Origin: Planktosalinus lacus | Lineage (GTDB): Bacteria; Bacteroidota; Bacteroidia; Flavobacteriales; Flavobacteriaceae | NCBI RefSeq assembly: GCF_014640155.1 | Contig: NZ_BMGK01000001.1 | Location: 62,001 to 126,000, forward strand | Direction of reading: 5' to 3' | Length of the DNA stretch: 64,000 nucleotides | Shown here: positions 25,999-35,089 of the stretch, in pieces | Layout: every line of letters starts with the position of its first letter | How positions within the stretch are numbered: the stretch's first letter is position 1 | Notes under the pieces: model-generated | Told to the model about the DNA's origin: nothing | The model's database searches: none | The model's input: only the letters and a program-made list of their open reading frames with translations | Position numbers and translations under genes: made by a program

Positions 25999-26430
25999 AT
26001 GAAACTTGCTATTGGAAATGATCATGCAGGCACAGAATACAAATTTTCAGTTCTTGAATTATTAAAAGAGCGTGGATTCGAAGTTATCAACCATGGCACA
26101 GATTCAGAAGAAAGCGTTGATTATCCCGATTTTATTCATCCTGTTGCCGAGGATGTTGAAAAGGGTAAGGTTGATTTTGGAATTATTATTTGTGGAAGTG
26201 GAAACGGTGCTTCAATGACTGCAAATAAACATAAAAATGTGCGTTCTGCACTCTGCTGGACCAAAGAAATCACTGCTCTGGCTCGTCAACATAACAATGC
26301 AAATATTTTAAGTCTTCCGGCACGGTTTATTTCAAAACCACAAGCAATCGAAATGGTAAAAACTTTCTTAGACACCCCTTTTGAAGGAGGCAGACATCAA
26401 AATCGTGTCAATAAAATTGCGTGTAACTAA
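25999..26430 (+). CDS. rpiB: Ribose-5-phosphate isomerase B (RpiB/LacAB family)
   Basis: This 143-residue enzyme interconverts ribose 5-phosphate and ribulose 5-phosphate in the pentose phosphate pathway. The N-terminus MKLAIGNDHAGTEYK is diagnostic, with DYPDF at 41-45, the probable catalytic Cys at C65 in IIICGSGNGASM, and H98 in the RQHNNANIL motif. The usual GSGIG is GSGNG here, a change also seen in related sequences. The downstream CDF transporter gene begins 17 bp later, so they are likely co-transcribed. Confidence 0.93.
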   Translation: MKLAIGNDHAGTEYKFSVLELLKERGFEVINHGTDSEESVDYPDFIHPVAEDVEKGKVDFGIIICGSGNGASMTANKHKNVRSALCWTKEITALARQHNNANILSLPARFISKPQAIEMVKTFLDTPFEGGRHQNRVNKIACN

Positions 26431-26447
26431 TTCGTTAATTACAGATA

Positions 26448-27359
26448 ATGGAACACGGCCATCACCATCCAAAATCTTCCCAGGTTAAAGGAAATAAGGT
26501 TTTATTTTCAATAATATTAAATTTAATTCTTACAGTTGCTCAGCTTATTGGGGGGATTGTTTCAGGAAGTCTTGCACTTATTTCAGATACACTTCACAAC
26601 TTTAGCGATGTGGTGTCGCTTTCTATAAGTTATATCGCTAATAAATTGATAAGAAAAGAAGCTTCCTACAAGCGTACTTTTGGCTACAAGCGCGCTGAAA
26701 TTATGGCGGCTTTCATAAACTCTGCCACCATTGTTATTGTAGCAATTTATTTGATATATGAGGCTATTCACCGTTTTATCGAACCTCAGGAAATAGGCAG
26801 TGATATTGTAATTTGGATGGCACTACTCGGTATTTTTGTCGACGGCTTTAGTATGTTATTACTAAAAAAAGATTCAGACAAGAACATGAATATGAAATCT
26901 GCCTATTTGCATATGCTATCTGATTTAGCTTCCTCTGTTGCAGTCTTAATTGGAGGACTTTTAATGAAGTTTTATGAAATTTGGTGGATAGATGGTGTAT
27001 TAACACTTATAATAGCTTTTTATCTAATTAGAGTGGGCTATTTATTATTAAAAAAATCGTTTAATGTATTGATGCTATTTACTCCTGATGAAGTGAGGGT
27101 GGAAGAAATAACTAAAAAAGTAAATGCGCTTCCCGGTATTAAAAGCATTCATCATATTCATATTTGGCAACTCAATGAAGATGAAGTACATCTGGAGGCT
27201 CATTTGGAGTTTAATAAAAACGTTAAAATTTCAGAATTTGACAGATTGCTTTTGGATCTGGAAGAGCTTTTGTTATACGATTTTGGAATCAACCACATAA
27301 CAATTCAGCCTGAATTTCAAAGAGAGGAAAGTAGTAAAGATATTATTGTACAGGATTAG
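26448..27359 (+). CDS. Cation diffusion facilitator family transporter (Zn2+/Co2+/Cd2+ efflux type)
   Basis: This 303-residue inner-membrane antiporter exports divalent metal ions. It begins with a His-rich metal-binding stretch (MEHGHHHPK) and has six membrane helices. The transport-site residues H50 and D54 (SDTLHNFSD) and H155 and D159 (LHMLSD) are present, as in CzcD/ZnT-type members, followed by a C-terminal cytoplasmic domain with IHHIHIWQL. Zn2+ is the likeliest substrate by family. It follows rpiB closely, and its 3' end overlaps the convergent lipoprotein gene by 17 bp. Confidence 0.93.
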   Translation: MEHGHHHPKSSQVKGNKVLFSIILNLILTVAQLIGGIVSGSLALISDTLHNFSDVVSLSISYIANKLIRKEASYKRTFGYKRAEIMAAFINSATIVIVAIYLIYEAIHRFIEPQEIGSDIVIWMALLGIFVDGFSMLLLKKDSDKNMNMKSAYLHMLSDLASSVAVLIGGLLMKFYEIWWIDGVLTLIIAFYLIRVGYLLLKKSFNVLMLFTPDEVRVEEITKKVNALPGIKSIHHIHIWQLNEDEVHLEAHLEFNKNVKISEFDRLLLDLEELLLYDFGINHITIQPEFQREESSKDIIVQD

Positions 27360-27879
27360 TTTCTTCACTAGTTTCAGGCACTTTATTGTCTACCCAAATT
27401 GATTCCATGACAAAAGGAGCAGTGTCCCAGTACATATGTTCCTGAACAATTTTACCGTTTTCAAACTTTGAAGTGATGTGAACTATGATTTGGGATGTAT
27501 TTCTACTTTCAGCGAAAGTTCCTGTCCAAACACCCCAAAAACTTACCCAAATAGTTCCTTTACTATCAATTATCATTTCAAATGTTTGATTTTCTGTAGT
27601 TGAATATTCATAAGAAATCATTTGATTTATTTTATTTTTATGATCTTCAATGGCTTCATCAATAAATCTTGGGTCACTGTTTACACGGTTATGATATATT
27701 TTTGCATTTTCAAGATAGTGTGATTTGTAGGACACCCAATTACCGTTTTCATAGTCTTTAATCATTTGACGCATTACGTCAATTTCAGGTGATTCTTCGG
27801 TGAAATAATTTTTTGAATTGTCATTGCAGGAAGTAAAAGCGAATAAGATCAAAAACAAAAATGGAATATAATTTTTCAT
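27343..27879 (-). CDS. NTF2-like lipoprotein
   Basis: This 178-residue protein has a type II signal peptide (FLFLILFAFTSC; lipidated Cys near residue 18). The mature part resembles a SnoaL/NTF2-like cone fold, with an N-terminal helix (IDVMRQMIKDYENGNW), a YHNR element and a run of beta strands ending in QEHMYWDTAPF. NTF2-like domains can be enzymes or binding proteins; no specific activity can be assigned. It is convergent with the CDF transporter and shares 17 bp with it. Confidence 0.75.
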   Translation of the reverse strand: MKNYIPFLFLILFAFTSCNDNSKNYFTEESPEIDVMRQMIKDYENGNWVSYKSHYLENAKIYHNRVNSDPRFIDEAIEDHKNKINQMISYEYSTTENQTFEMIIDSKGTIWVSFWGVWTGTFAESRNTSQIIVHITSKFENGKIVQEHMYWDTAPFVMESIWVDNKVPETSEETNPVQ

Positions 27880-27961
27880 AATAGTAAATTTTTACACTCT
27901 TATAAAGATAGATGTTTTTGTTTTCAAAAAAACTTATTTTAGCAAATAACAATTACAATCA

Positions 27962-28408
27962 ATGAAACTAAATTTCATCCTAAAAAAATATTCAGAACTT
28001 ACTACAAGAGAATTGTATGATATTCTTCAATTGCGCAGCGAAGTGTTTGTAGTTGAGCAAGATTGTGTTTATCAGGATATTGATGGAAAGGATTCGATGG
28101 CACTTCACCTTTTTGCATATAAAAAAGAAGTATTGGTTGCTTATGCTCGTCTTTTTAAGCCTGGTGATTATTTTAAAGATGCAAGTATTGGCCGGGTGGT
28201 GGTCAAACAAACCGAACGCAAGCACGGTTATGGTCACCAATTGATGGAGACCGCAAATGGAGCTATAGATTCCTTGTATAAAGTTTCAAAAATTCACCTT
28301 TCAGCACAAGAATACCTTGAAAAATTCTACAATACGCACGGATATCAACGCGTGGGTGAAGGCTATCTTGAAGATGGGATTCCCCATATTGGAATGGAAA
28401 AAGAATAA
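27962..28408 (+). CDS. GNAT family N-acetyltransferase, ElaA-like
   Basis: This 148-residue protein resembles ElaA. It has the ElaA-type N-terminus (LTTRELYDILQLRSEVFVVEQDCVYQDIDGKD) and the acetyl-CoA-binding motif A region around IGRVVVKQTERKHGYGHQLM. A conserved HLSAQEYLEKFYNTHGY stretch follows near the C-terminus. The acceptor substrate is unknown. The gene stands alone, divergent from the NTF2-like gene and convergent with the sterol desaturase-family gene (3-bp gap). Confidence 0.9.
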   Translation: MKLNFILKKYSELTTRELYDILQLRSEVFVVEQDCVYQDIDGKDSMALHLFAYKKEVLVAYARLFKPGDYFKDASIGRVVVKQTERKHGYGHQLMETANGAIDSLYKVSKIHLSAQEYLEKFYNTHGYQRVGEGYLEDGIPHIGMEKE

Positions 28409-28411
28409 TAT

Positions 28412-29227
28412 TTACCCCTTTGTTTGAATTCTTTTATTAAAGGGAATTTTCAATTGATATAATATATCTTCATCTGTGCTATCATCTACCAAGTCGAGTC
28501 CATAGCGCACCTTTTTAGGATCACCATAAACAAAAGTGCCAAATATTCTATCCCAAAAGGAGAACATATTTCCAAAATTGGTATCAGTCCAAGGCAATTC
28601 CCAGTGGTGATGAAACTTGTGCATATTAGGTGTTACAAAAACATAGCTTATGTATTTGTCAATTTTACCCAGATTAATGTTAGCGTGTGTGAAATAAGTA
28701 AAAAACACACTTAAAATGCGGTAAATTAGATAAAATGCAATCGGCATACCCATCAGTAATACAGCAAAAAGCGCAAAAGTCTCCCTGATGACAAAATCAA
28801 GTGGGTGATGACGGGTGCCCGTGGTTACATCTACTTTGGTGTCGCTGTGGTGGATGATGTGCAAACGCCACATCCATTTTACTTTGTGAAGTAAATAATG
28901 CACGCCATATTGGGCGATAAAATCTAGTGCTAAAAGTGCTAAAATCAATTCTGCCCAGACAGGCCAATCCACGAGGTACAGCAAACCAAATTGTGCAGTT
29001 TCTATCCAATAAAAAACTCCCAAAGTAAGGACTCCAAAACCAACATTGATCAACATCGTAAAAAAAAGAAAAGCAAAATTTACTCCTGCGTGTTTCCACT
29101 TTTTATAGTTGATTTTGACAAGGGCATAGTAACCTTCCAAAATCCAGAAAACACCAAGAACACCCACTACCCATAGCAAGCGCATCCAAAGTGGCATTTG
29201 TTCAAAAAAATGCAACAGGGAGTCCAT
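28412..29227 (-). CDS. Sterol desaturase/fatty acid hydroxylase family protein
   Basis: This 271-residue integral membrane protein has about four hydrophobic segments and the di-iron His clusters of the family: HYLLH, HIIHHSD, a later HHPLDF, and HKFHHH near the C-terminus. The pattern matches the fatty-acid hydroxylase superfamily, which oxidises lipid substrates. In bacteria without sterols the substrate may be a fatty acid, carotenoid or other lipid; I cannot tell which. It lies 2 bp downstream of the S41 protease gene, which implies co-transcription. Confidence 0.88.
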   Translation of the reverse strand: MDSLLHFFEQMPLWMRLLWVVGVLGVFWILEGYYALVKINYKKWKHAGVNFAFLFFTMLINVGFGVLTLGVFYWIETAQFGLLYLVDWPVWAELILALLALDFIAQYGVHYLLHKVKWMWRLHIIHHSDTKVDVTTGTRHHPLDFVIRETFALFAVLLMGMPIAFYLIYRILSVFFTYFTHANINLGKIDKYISYVFVTPNMHKFHHHWELPWTDTNFGNMFSFWDRIFGTFVYGDPKKVRYGLDLVDDSTDEDILYQLKIPFNKRIQTKG

Positions 29228-29229
29228 AA

Positions 29230-30852
29230 TTATTTCAATATGCTTTGATACCTTTTGTTGTCATTGAGAATAGAGACTGCTTCTTTAATTTCAGGATTAT
29301 TCATCACATGATACTCATACAAGCCTTCCTTATAGAAATAACGCTTTAAAATCTCATCGGTTATTAATGATTTGATTTCAGCTTTTTTATCCAGAAGTTC
29401 TCGGTCTTTGGCTTTATTGAGGTCTTGCAAAAGAGCCGAATAACTTTTCTCAATGTCTCCTTTGATTTCTTCTTCTTCAGCTTTGATCATGGCTTCTTTC
29501 AAAGCTGTTTCTGTTTGGGTTTCAAAACTAAAGTTACTGCGCTTTAAAAAGGCTAAAAAGTTATTATAATCACTTTCGCTAAAGTGAAATTCACGCCAGT
29601 CACTAAGTTGGTTGTTGTAGTAATATTCAGTAGCATAATCAAAAATACTATTGGCTTTTAGTAATGCCGTAGTAATAGGACTGAAAACGGCAGTTTCAAG
29701 TTCTACATCTGGTTGAATACCCCCCCCGTCATATACGGTTCGTCCCCCTTTGGTTTTAAAAGCATTGTAATTATCTGCCGTTGCGCGAATGGGATCACCA
29801 TTTTCATCGCGGTTAAAGTAATCTTCTGCTTGAATACACCGGCCACTTGGGGTATAATATTTTGAAATGGTAACTTTCAATTGAGTTCCATAGGTGAGTG
29901 CTTTGGGACGTTGCACGAGACCTTTTCCAAAACTGCGCGCGCCTACAACGACTCCCCTGTCAAGATCCTGAATGGCTCCTGAAACGATTTCACTTGCCGA
30001 CGCACTTCGCCCATTGATTAAAACGGCCAATGGAATTTCAGTGTCCAAAGGTTCAAATGAAGTGCGGTAAGTTTGATTGAATTTTTCAATGGCTGATTGT
30101 GTGGTGGTAATAATTTCGCCTTTAGGCACAAAAAGATTCACAATATTAATAGATTCTCGCATCAGGCCACCCGGATTTCCCCTCAAGTCTAAAATAATGC
30201 TTTCTGCACCTTGTTTTTTTAAATCAACCAAAGCAGCTTTCGTTTGAGAAGTAGTTTTTTGATTAAATGTACTTAAAACAATATACCCTATGTTTCCTTC
30301 CATAAGTGTATAAAAAGGTACTGCATTGAGCTCAACAGCTTCACGAGTTATAGTAGCCTTTTTGGTTTTCCCTTGGCGTTTAAAACTCACAGCCAAGGTT
30401 GAACCCGGAGCTCCTTTTAGCAATTCACCGGCATCGTCATTAAAATTAGCCACTTCAACATCCCCAATTTTAATGATTTCATCTCCGGCTTTGAGCCCTG
30501 CCTTATCTGCAGGACCATCCTTCCAGGGTTCAATGATAATTAGTTTGTCTTTCTGTGTTTTTACAGCTGCTCCAATTCCGGTATAGGCACCCGTTTGATT
30601 GATGCGTGCTTGCTCCACATCTTGTTCATTGTAGTAAACAGTATATGGATCAAGTTCTTGCAACATACCTTTAATGGCTTTGTCCATCAACTCAGCCGGA
30701 ACGGTTTCATCAACATAGTTCATATTGAGCTCCTTAAACAAAGTTGTAAAGATTTCAATTTGCTTGGCAATTTCAAAAAAATCGCTTTTAAAACTCCAGG
30801 TTCCTATCGCAATTAAAAATGCTAATGCCGGGATTATTATTCTCTTTTTCAT
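29230..30852 (-). CDS. S41 family C-terminal processing peptidase
   Basis: This 540-residue protein has an N-terminal signal or anchor (residues 5-20), a PDZ domain (about 90-170) and an S41 protease domain. The catalytic Ser is probably S283 in the NGRSASASEIVSGA motif, with Lys near K310 in ARSFGKGLVQ. A Lys/Glu-rich C-terminal helical extension follows. It belongs to the CtpA/Prc group, which trims periplasmic proteins. It is followed by the sterol desaturase-family gene with a 2-bp gap and preceded by a 206-bp spacer after rnpA. Confidence 0.93.
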   Translation of the reverse strand: MKKRIIIPALAFLIAIGTWSFKSDFFEIAKQIEIFTTLFKELNMNYVDETVPAELMDKAIKGMLQELDPYTVYYNEQDVEQARINQTGAYTGIGAAVKTQKDKLIIIEPWKDGPADKAGLKAGDEIIKIGDVEVANFNDDAGELLKGAPGSTLAVSFKRQGKTKKATITREAVELNAVPFYTLMEGNIGYIVLSTFNQKTTSQTKAALVDLKKQGAESIILDLRGNPGGLMRESINIVNLFVPKGEIITTTQSAIEKFNQTYRTSFEPLDTEIPLAVLINGRSASASEIVSGAIQDLDRGVVVGARSFGKGLVQRPKALTYGTQLKVTISKYYTPSGRCIQAEDYFNRDENGDPIRATADNYNAFKTKGGRTVYDGGGIQPDVELETAVFSPITTALLKANSIFDYATEYYYNNQLSDWREFHFSESDYNNFLAFLKRSNFSFETQTETALKEAMIKAEEEEIKGDIEKSYSALLQDLNKAKDRELLDKKAEIKSLITDEILKRYFYKEGLYEYHVMNNPEIKEAVSILNDNKRYQSILK

Positions 30853-31058
30853 TTGACTGTGTTTGCTTACGCGAAATAAACTTTTCGCTTAATTCTATAT
30901 TCTCTTTTTCTTTTCAAATATTTTCTAATTTCAAAAACAGGGAGCAACAAGTTAATAAAAAACAACCATTTGTTGAAAAAGCTCAGATAAAAATGAAAGA
31001 GTTTTCAAGCCAGATGGAATTATAATTATATCAAGCCAGAAATAATTAACGCGCCAAC
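30853..31058. other. 206-bp spacer between rnpA and the S41 peptidase gene
   Basis: No terminator, structured RNA or credible gene is visible. A short rightward open frame across it is low-complexity and begins inside the peptidase gene, so it is not called. Confidence 0.4.
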
Positions 31059-31439
31059 CTAACTTTTAGTTTGTTGAATCAATTTATCTATTAAAACATT
31101 CATTGTCTTATTAAGCTCCTTAAAGTTGGGCTTTTCTTTTCCTACATATAAAAAAAGCAATGCGTATTTCTGATCATCTAAGGCGTTTAAAATTTGGTGT
31201 TTATTTAACCGATAACTTTCTCTTAGCAATCGTTTAATATAATTGCGATCAACAGCATTTTTAAAATTTCGTTTTGAAACCGAAACAGCTGTTTTTAAAG
31301 GAACAGATTGAGGTTCTTCACCCTCAATATAAAAAACCCTTAATGGAAAAACCCCTACAGACTTCCCATCTGTGAAAAGTGTTTCAATGGTTTTTCTGCT
31401 TTTGAGTTTTTCTTCTTTGGAATAACTGAATTTCATCAC
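31059..31439 (-). CDS. rnpA: Ribonuclease P protein component
   Basis: This 126-residue basic protein assists the RNase P RNA in removing tRNA 5' leaders. The RNR signature is visible in FKNAVDRNYIKRLLRESYR at about 58-76. An N-terminal basic segment and the central AVSVSKR strand also match. The usual partner rpmH is not adjacent; instead rnpA lies between an M1 peptidase and an S41 peptidase gene, an arrangement I associate with Flavobacteriaceae. The size and motif give a firm call. Confidence 0.93.
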   Translation of the reverse strand: MMKFSYSKEEKLKSRKTIETLFTDGKSVGVFPLRVFYIEGEEPQSVPLKTAVSVSKRNFKNAVDRNYIKRLLRESYRLNKHQILNALDDQKYALLFLYVGKEKPNFKELNKTMNVLIDKLIQQTKS

Positions 31440-31504
31440 TGTAAAGGTAATGAAAATGCGTTCTTATAATTCCTCTGAAGTGAAATCATGTTAAGAGAAC
31501 TGTT

Positions 31505-33403
31505 TTATTCGTCTCCCTCTGATGGAGTTTCTGCAATTTCAGCCTCATAAACATTGTTTTCCACATTAACGTCTGCCAATAGTCTAGAGGCGTCAATCAT
31601 CAAAGCAGAAATAGTTGACAGTGGCGCATCAATTTCAAATGTATAAGACGGGATAGCCCAGGCCCAATCATTCAAAACAGTTCGTTTCAATGCAGGATAA
31701 GGGTTTTCTTTGACGCCGCGCATCATTCGCAGTGGGATGTGAAAAGACTCATTTGTATTGTCTTTATAAACCACATAAAAATCGATTGGCATAGGCATCA
31801 GTCCTTTTCGCTCCAGCGTAACCATAGTTTTACCGTCTTTTTCTACTACATTTTCAATTGCATAATCGATGGTGTTAGTAGTTTTGGTCCAGTCAAGTAA
31901 ATACCAACCTAGTTGAAATCCGGAAACTTTTTCAGCAGTGCGGATAAAATCGTTTGGAGTGGGATGGGTAAATTTGAATTCGTCATAAAAACGTTTGAGG
32001 GTTTTGGCAACGTTTTCTTTTCCTATTAAATATTCTAGCTGAGCTAAAAATACAGCTCCTTTAGAATATGAAGCGGCATTATACACCCAGTTTTCCTCAT
32101 AACGGTCTGCATGGGTCGATTGAGGTTGTTCTTTGCCACTTGTAGCCATTCTTAGATAGCTTCGGTAGGAGCCTTCATAAGGAAATTGCTTGTTTTGATT
32201 CATCACTTCGTTCATCGCCAGTGCGCTTATGTAGGATGTAAAGCCTTCATCCATCCATTCATGTTTTGATTCATTAAAGGCCAGTACAAATTGAAACCAG
32301 CTATGGGCAACTTCGTGAGCAGTTACGCCCACTAGGCTATTGAAATTTCGTTCACCAGTAATTAGCGTAGACATGCCATATTCCATACCACCATCGCCAC
32401 CTTGAATAATAGAATATTGTTTATATGGATAATCCCCCAGGTGTTTGTTGAAATATTCAAATAACGCGATTGTTTTGGGTTGTAATTTTTTCCAGTTTTC
32501 GAAAATTTCAGGATTGTTTTTATATAAAAAGTGAAGCGTCATCCCGTTGGGACCCTCTATGCGATCATGTAGATATTCATTGTCTGCTGCCCAAGTAAAA
32601 TCATGGACATCGGGAGCGATGAAATGCCAGGTAAGTTTCTTTCCATTTTTGTGTTTTACATTCTTTTCAAGATTGTCCTGGTAGCCATGACCAATTTCGT
32701 TAGGATTTTGTAGATAACCTGTTCCACCAAGTGTATAGGTATTATCAATGGTGATTTTTACATCAAAATTGCCCCACACACCTTGAAATTCTCTTCCAAT
32801 ATATGGATCTGCATGCCATCCCTCAAAATCATATTCGGCGAGTTTAGGATACCATTGTGACATAGATAAAGCCACTCCTTCTTCATTATTTCTCCCGCTG
32901 CGACGGATTTGCAACGGTACCTGAGCATCAAAATCCATGGTAAAAGTAGCTTTCTCTCCCGGAAGGATAGGCGTGCTTAAATCAACTTCCAAGATAGTTC
33001 CCACAGTATTGTTTTGAACGGGGGTCCCGTTTTGAAGCAAGCTATTGATTTTGATATAGCCAATTTCATCCGGGCTTAATTTTGAGATGCGATCACCCAC
33101 ACGTCTGTCAGGGTCTGAAATGGTGCGGGAACGCACGTCCATTTCGCTGCCGGGTTGAAAGGCATTGAAATGAAGGTGGTAAAAAACTCTTTTTAATGTG
33201 TCGGGGGAGTTGTTGGTATAGACAATTTCTTGTTTGCCCTTGTATTGATATTTGTCAACATCCACATCAATTTCCATTTTGTAATCGACATGTTGTTGCC
33301 AATAATGGGGTCTGTCAAATTGATCGAGGTAGTTATGGTAGTTTTGAGCACTACTATTGAAAATAATTAATAGGGTTAAAAGAGAAAAATATTTGAAATT
33401 CAT
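31505..33403 (-). CDS. M1 family metallopeptidase (aminopeptidase-type), secreted
   Basis: This 632-residue protein has a signal peptide (residues 1-19) and a gluzincin domain. The zinc site is HEVAH in VTAHEVAHSWFQ, with the third ligand Glu in the downstream HEWMDEGFTSY. An acidic C-terminal tail (EAEIAETPSEGDE) follows. Bacteroidota proteins of this form hydrolyse peptides in the periplasm or outside the cell. It lies 10 bp downstream of the subtilase gene and 65 bp before rnpA on the same strand, part of a leftward hydrolase run. Confidence 0.93.
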   Translation of the reverse strand: MNFKYFSLLTLLIIFNSSAQNYHNYLDQFDRPHYWQQHVDYKMEIDVDVDKYQYKGKQEIVYTNNSPDTLKRVFYHLHFNAFQPGSEMDVRSRTISDPDRRVGDRISKLSPDEIGYIKINSLLQNGTPVQNNTVGTILEVDLSTPILPGEKATFTMDFDAQVPLQIRRSGRNNEEGVALSMSQWYPKLAEYDFEGWHADPYIGREFQGVWGNFDVKITIDNTYTLGGTGYLQNPNEIGHGYQDNLEKNVKHKNGKKLTWHFIAPDVHDFTWAADNEYLHDRIEGPNGMTLHFLYKNNPEIFENWKKLQPKTIALFEYFNKHLGDYPYKQYSIIQGGDGGMEYGMSTLITGERNFNSLVGVTAHEVAHSWFQFVLAFNESKHEWMDEGFTSYISALAMNEVMNQNKQFPYEGSYRSYLRMATSGKEQPQSTHADRYEENWVYNAASYSKGAVFLAQLEYLIGKENVAKTLKRFYDEFKFTHPTPNDFIRTAEKVSGFQLGWYLLDWTKTTNTIDYAIENVVEKDGKTMVTLERKGLMPMPIDFYVVYKDNTNESFHIPLRMMRGVKENPYPALKRTVLNDWAWAIPSYTFEIDAPLSTISALMIDASRLLADVNVENNVYEAEIAETPSEGDE

Positions 33404-33413
33404 TTATGATATT

Positions 33414-35087
33414 TTAAAGTTGTTGTGAAATTTTTTCCGCCATTATAAACGCGTTGTACATATTCACCATTTTTCCTGATTTTGAAATTTCTGAAAAAGG
33501 TTTTTTATTGTTTTCTTCACCACCAAGAATAACAGTTTGATTGGAAGTAAGGCCACTGTCCATTATGATTTGTTTCACTTGTCTGGCTGATAATTCTGGA
33601 TAGAAAGACCGTAACATTGCTGCAACACCTGCAACCGCGGGAGAGGCCATAGAAGTACCCATTTGGTATTCATACTCATTGTTTGGGGTGGTTGACCAGA
33701 TTTGCACTCCGGGTGCAAACACATCCACTTGATTTTTACCAAAATTTGAAAAGGAAGCAATCATATCAGAGCCATAAGAGGTGTTTAAAGCTCCAACGCT
33801 TAAAAATGTATCAGAAAACTCATCGAAGTTGGTGGTTTGATCGTTAGGATATACCTGAATCTCATCATCGTCCAAATCGAAACCGTCATTTCCGGAAGCA
33901 TTGACAATTAGCACATCGTTCTCGGCGGCATATTTTATGGCATCATAGACCCACTCCGGGTTTGGGGAATAAAATTTACCAAAACTTGTATTGATTACTT
34001 TAGCTCCATTATCTACAGCATAACGTATTGCCAGGGCAATATCCTTATCATATTCATCGCCGTCTGGTACAGCTCTTAATACCATAATTTCAACGTTTTG
34101 GGCCACACCATTCATTCCAATTCCATTGTTTCTTTGGGCCGCAATAATACCCGCAACATGCGTGCCGTGTTCAGCATCTTCTTTTTTTGGATCCGGACCA
34201 CTTATCTGATTATTCCCATGTGGCACATCTGAAATATCATAAGGGTTATCTCCTAAGGTTTCTCTGAAGTTTTTATTTATGTTGAAGTGGCTATCTAAAC
34301 GGTTGCCATAGTACTTAATACCACTTTCCAGTTCGTCAATAATTTTGGGGATATTATCTTCAAATTGAAACATTTGTTCCAAAACATAAACTTCGCGTTG
34401 AAAGGAGCTGTCGTTGTTTAAACTTCTCAGTTCTTCTGCCGTATAATTTTCTTTTTGAAGTTTTTGAGCCACTTTTTCATGGGCTGGCTTAATTACTTCA
34501 ATCATTGATTCATATTGCAGCTTAATATTAAGGGCTTCTTGTTTTTCTTTTAGATATTCAGCTTTTGCTTTTTTATAAAGCGAATATTCCAATCTGTCTG
34601 CAGTACTAATCGCGCTTTCGGGTTTTTCTTCATATTTTGGCGCAAGCCGAAGCATAATTCTCACATATTCCATTTGCTCACCTACAATATCTCCTAAAAA
34701 ATTCCATCCGTTTATATCATCGATATAACCATTGCCGTCATCATCAATACCATTGTTTGGAATTTCATCCCGGTTTACCCAAATTACATTTTTTAGGTCT
34801 TCATGTTCAATGTCAACCCCACTGTCAATGACGCCAACAATTACTGTTTGCCCCTTTCTTTTCTTAATGATTTCATTGTATGTGCGTTCAATACTCATTC
34901 CAGGCACAGTATCACGGGTTAAATCTTTGTGCCACCACGATTTTAACTCATTTTCAGAAAGATCCTGAACTTTTAGTGGTAAAGTATCAATGTTTTCAAT
35001 GGGTGTTGAAACAATGGCTGAAGTGCTGCCACAAGCAACAAGAGATAGTGCCAATATTGAAAAGGCAATGAATTTAATAATTTGCAT
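33414..35087 (-). CDS. S8 family subtilisin-like peptidase lipoprotein
   Basis: This 557-residue serine protease begins with a lipoprotein signal (SLVACGS; lipidated Cys19). The catalytic triad is D88 (GVIDSGVD), H307 (HGTHVAG) and S479 (GTSMASP), with the oxyanion Asn at N400. An unusual insertion of about 150 residues (roughly 130-285), helical and lysine/glutamate-rich, separates the Asp and His motifs. It probably acts in the periplasm or at the cell surface. The gene follows the MBL-fold gene by 2 bp and precedes the M1 peptidase gene by 10 bp, so all three are likely one unit. Confidence 0.94.
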   Translation of the reverse strand: MQIIKFIAFSILALSLVACGSTSAIVSTPIENIDTLPLKVQDLSENELKSWWHKDLTRDTVPGMSIERTYNEIIKKRKGQTVIVGVIDSGVDIEHEDLKNVIWVNRDEIPNNGIDDDGNGYIDDINGWNFLGDIVGEQMEYVRIMLRLAPKYEEKPESAISTADRLEYSLYKKAKAEYLKEKQEALNIKLQYESMIEVIKPAHEKVAQKLQKENYTAEELRSLNNDSSFQREVYVLEQMFQFEDNIPKIIDELESGIKYYGNRLDSHFNINKNFRETLGDNPYDISDVPHGNNQISGPDPKKEDAEHGTHVAGIIAAQRNNGIGMNGVAQNVEIMVLRAVPDGDEYDKDIALAIRYAVDNGAKVINTSFGKFYSPNPEWVYDAIKYAAENDVLIVNASGNDGFDLDDDEIQVYPNDQTTNFDEFSDTFLSVGALNTSYGSDMIASFSNFGKNQVDVFAPGVQIWSTTPNNEYEYQMGTSMASPAVAGVAAMLRSFYPELSARQVKQIIMDSGLTSNQTVILGGEENNKKPFSEISKSGKMVNMYNAFIMAEKISQQL

Positions 35088-35089
35088 AA

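Noticed and set aside
30819-31025. Rightward 68-codon frame across the rnpA-S41 spacer
   Set aside because: It starts inside the S41 peptidase gene on the opposite strand, is Phe/Ser-rich low-complexity, and has no promoter or recognisable motif.
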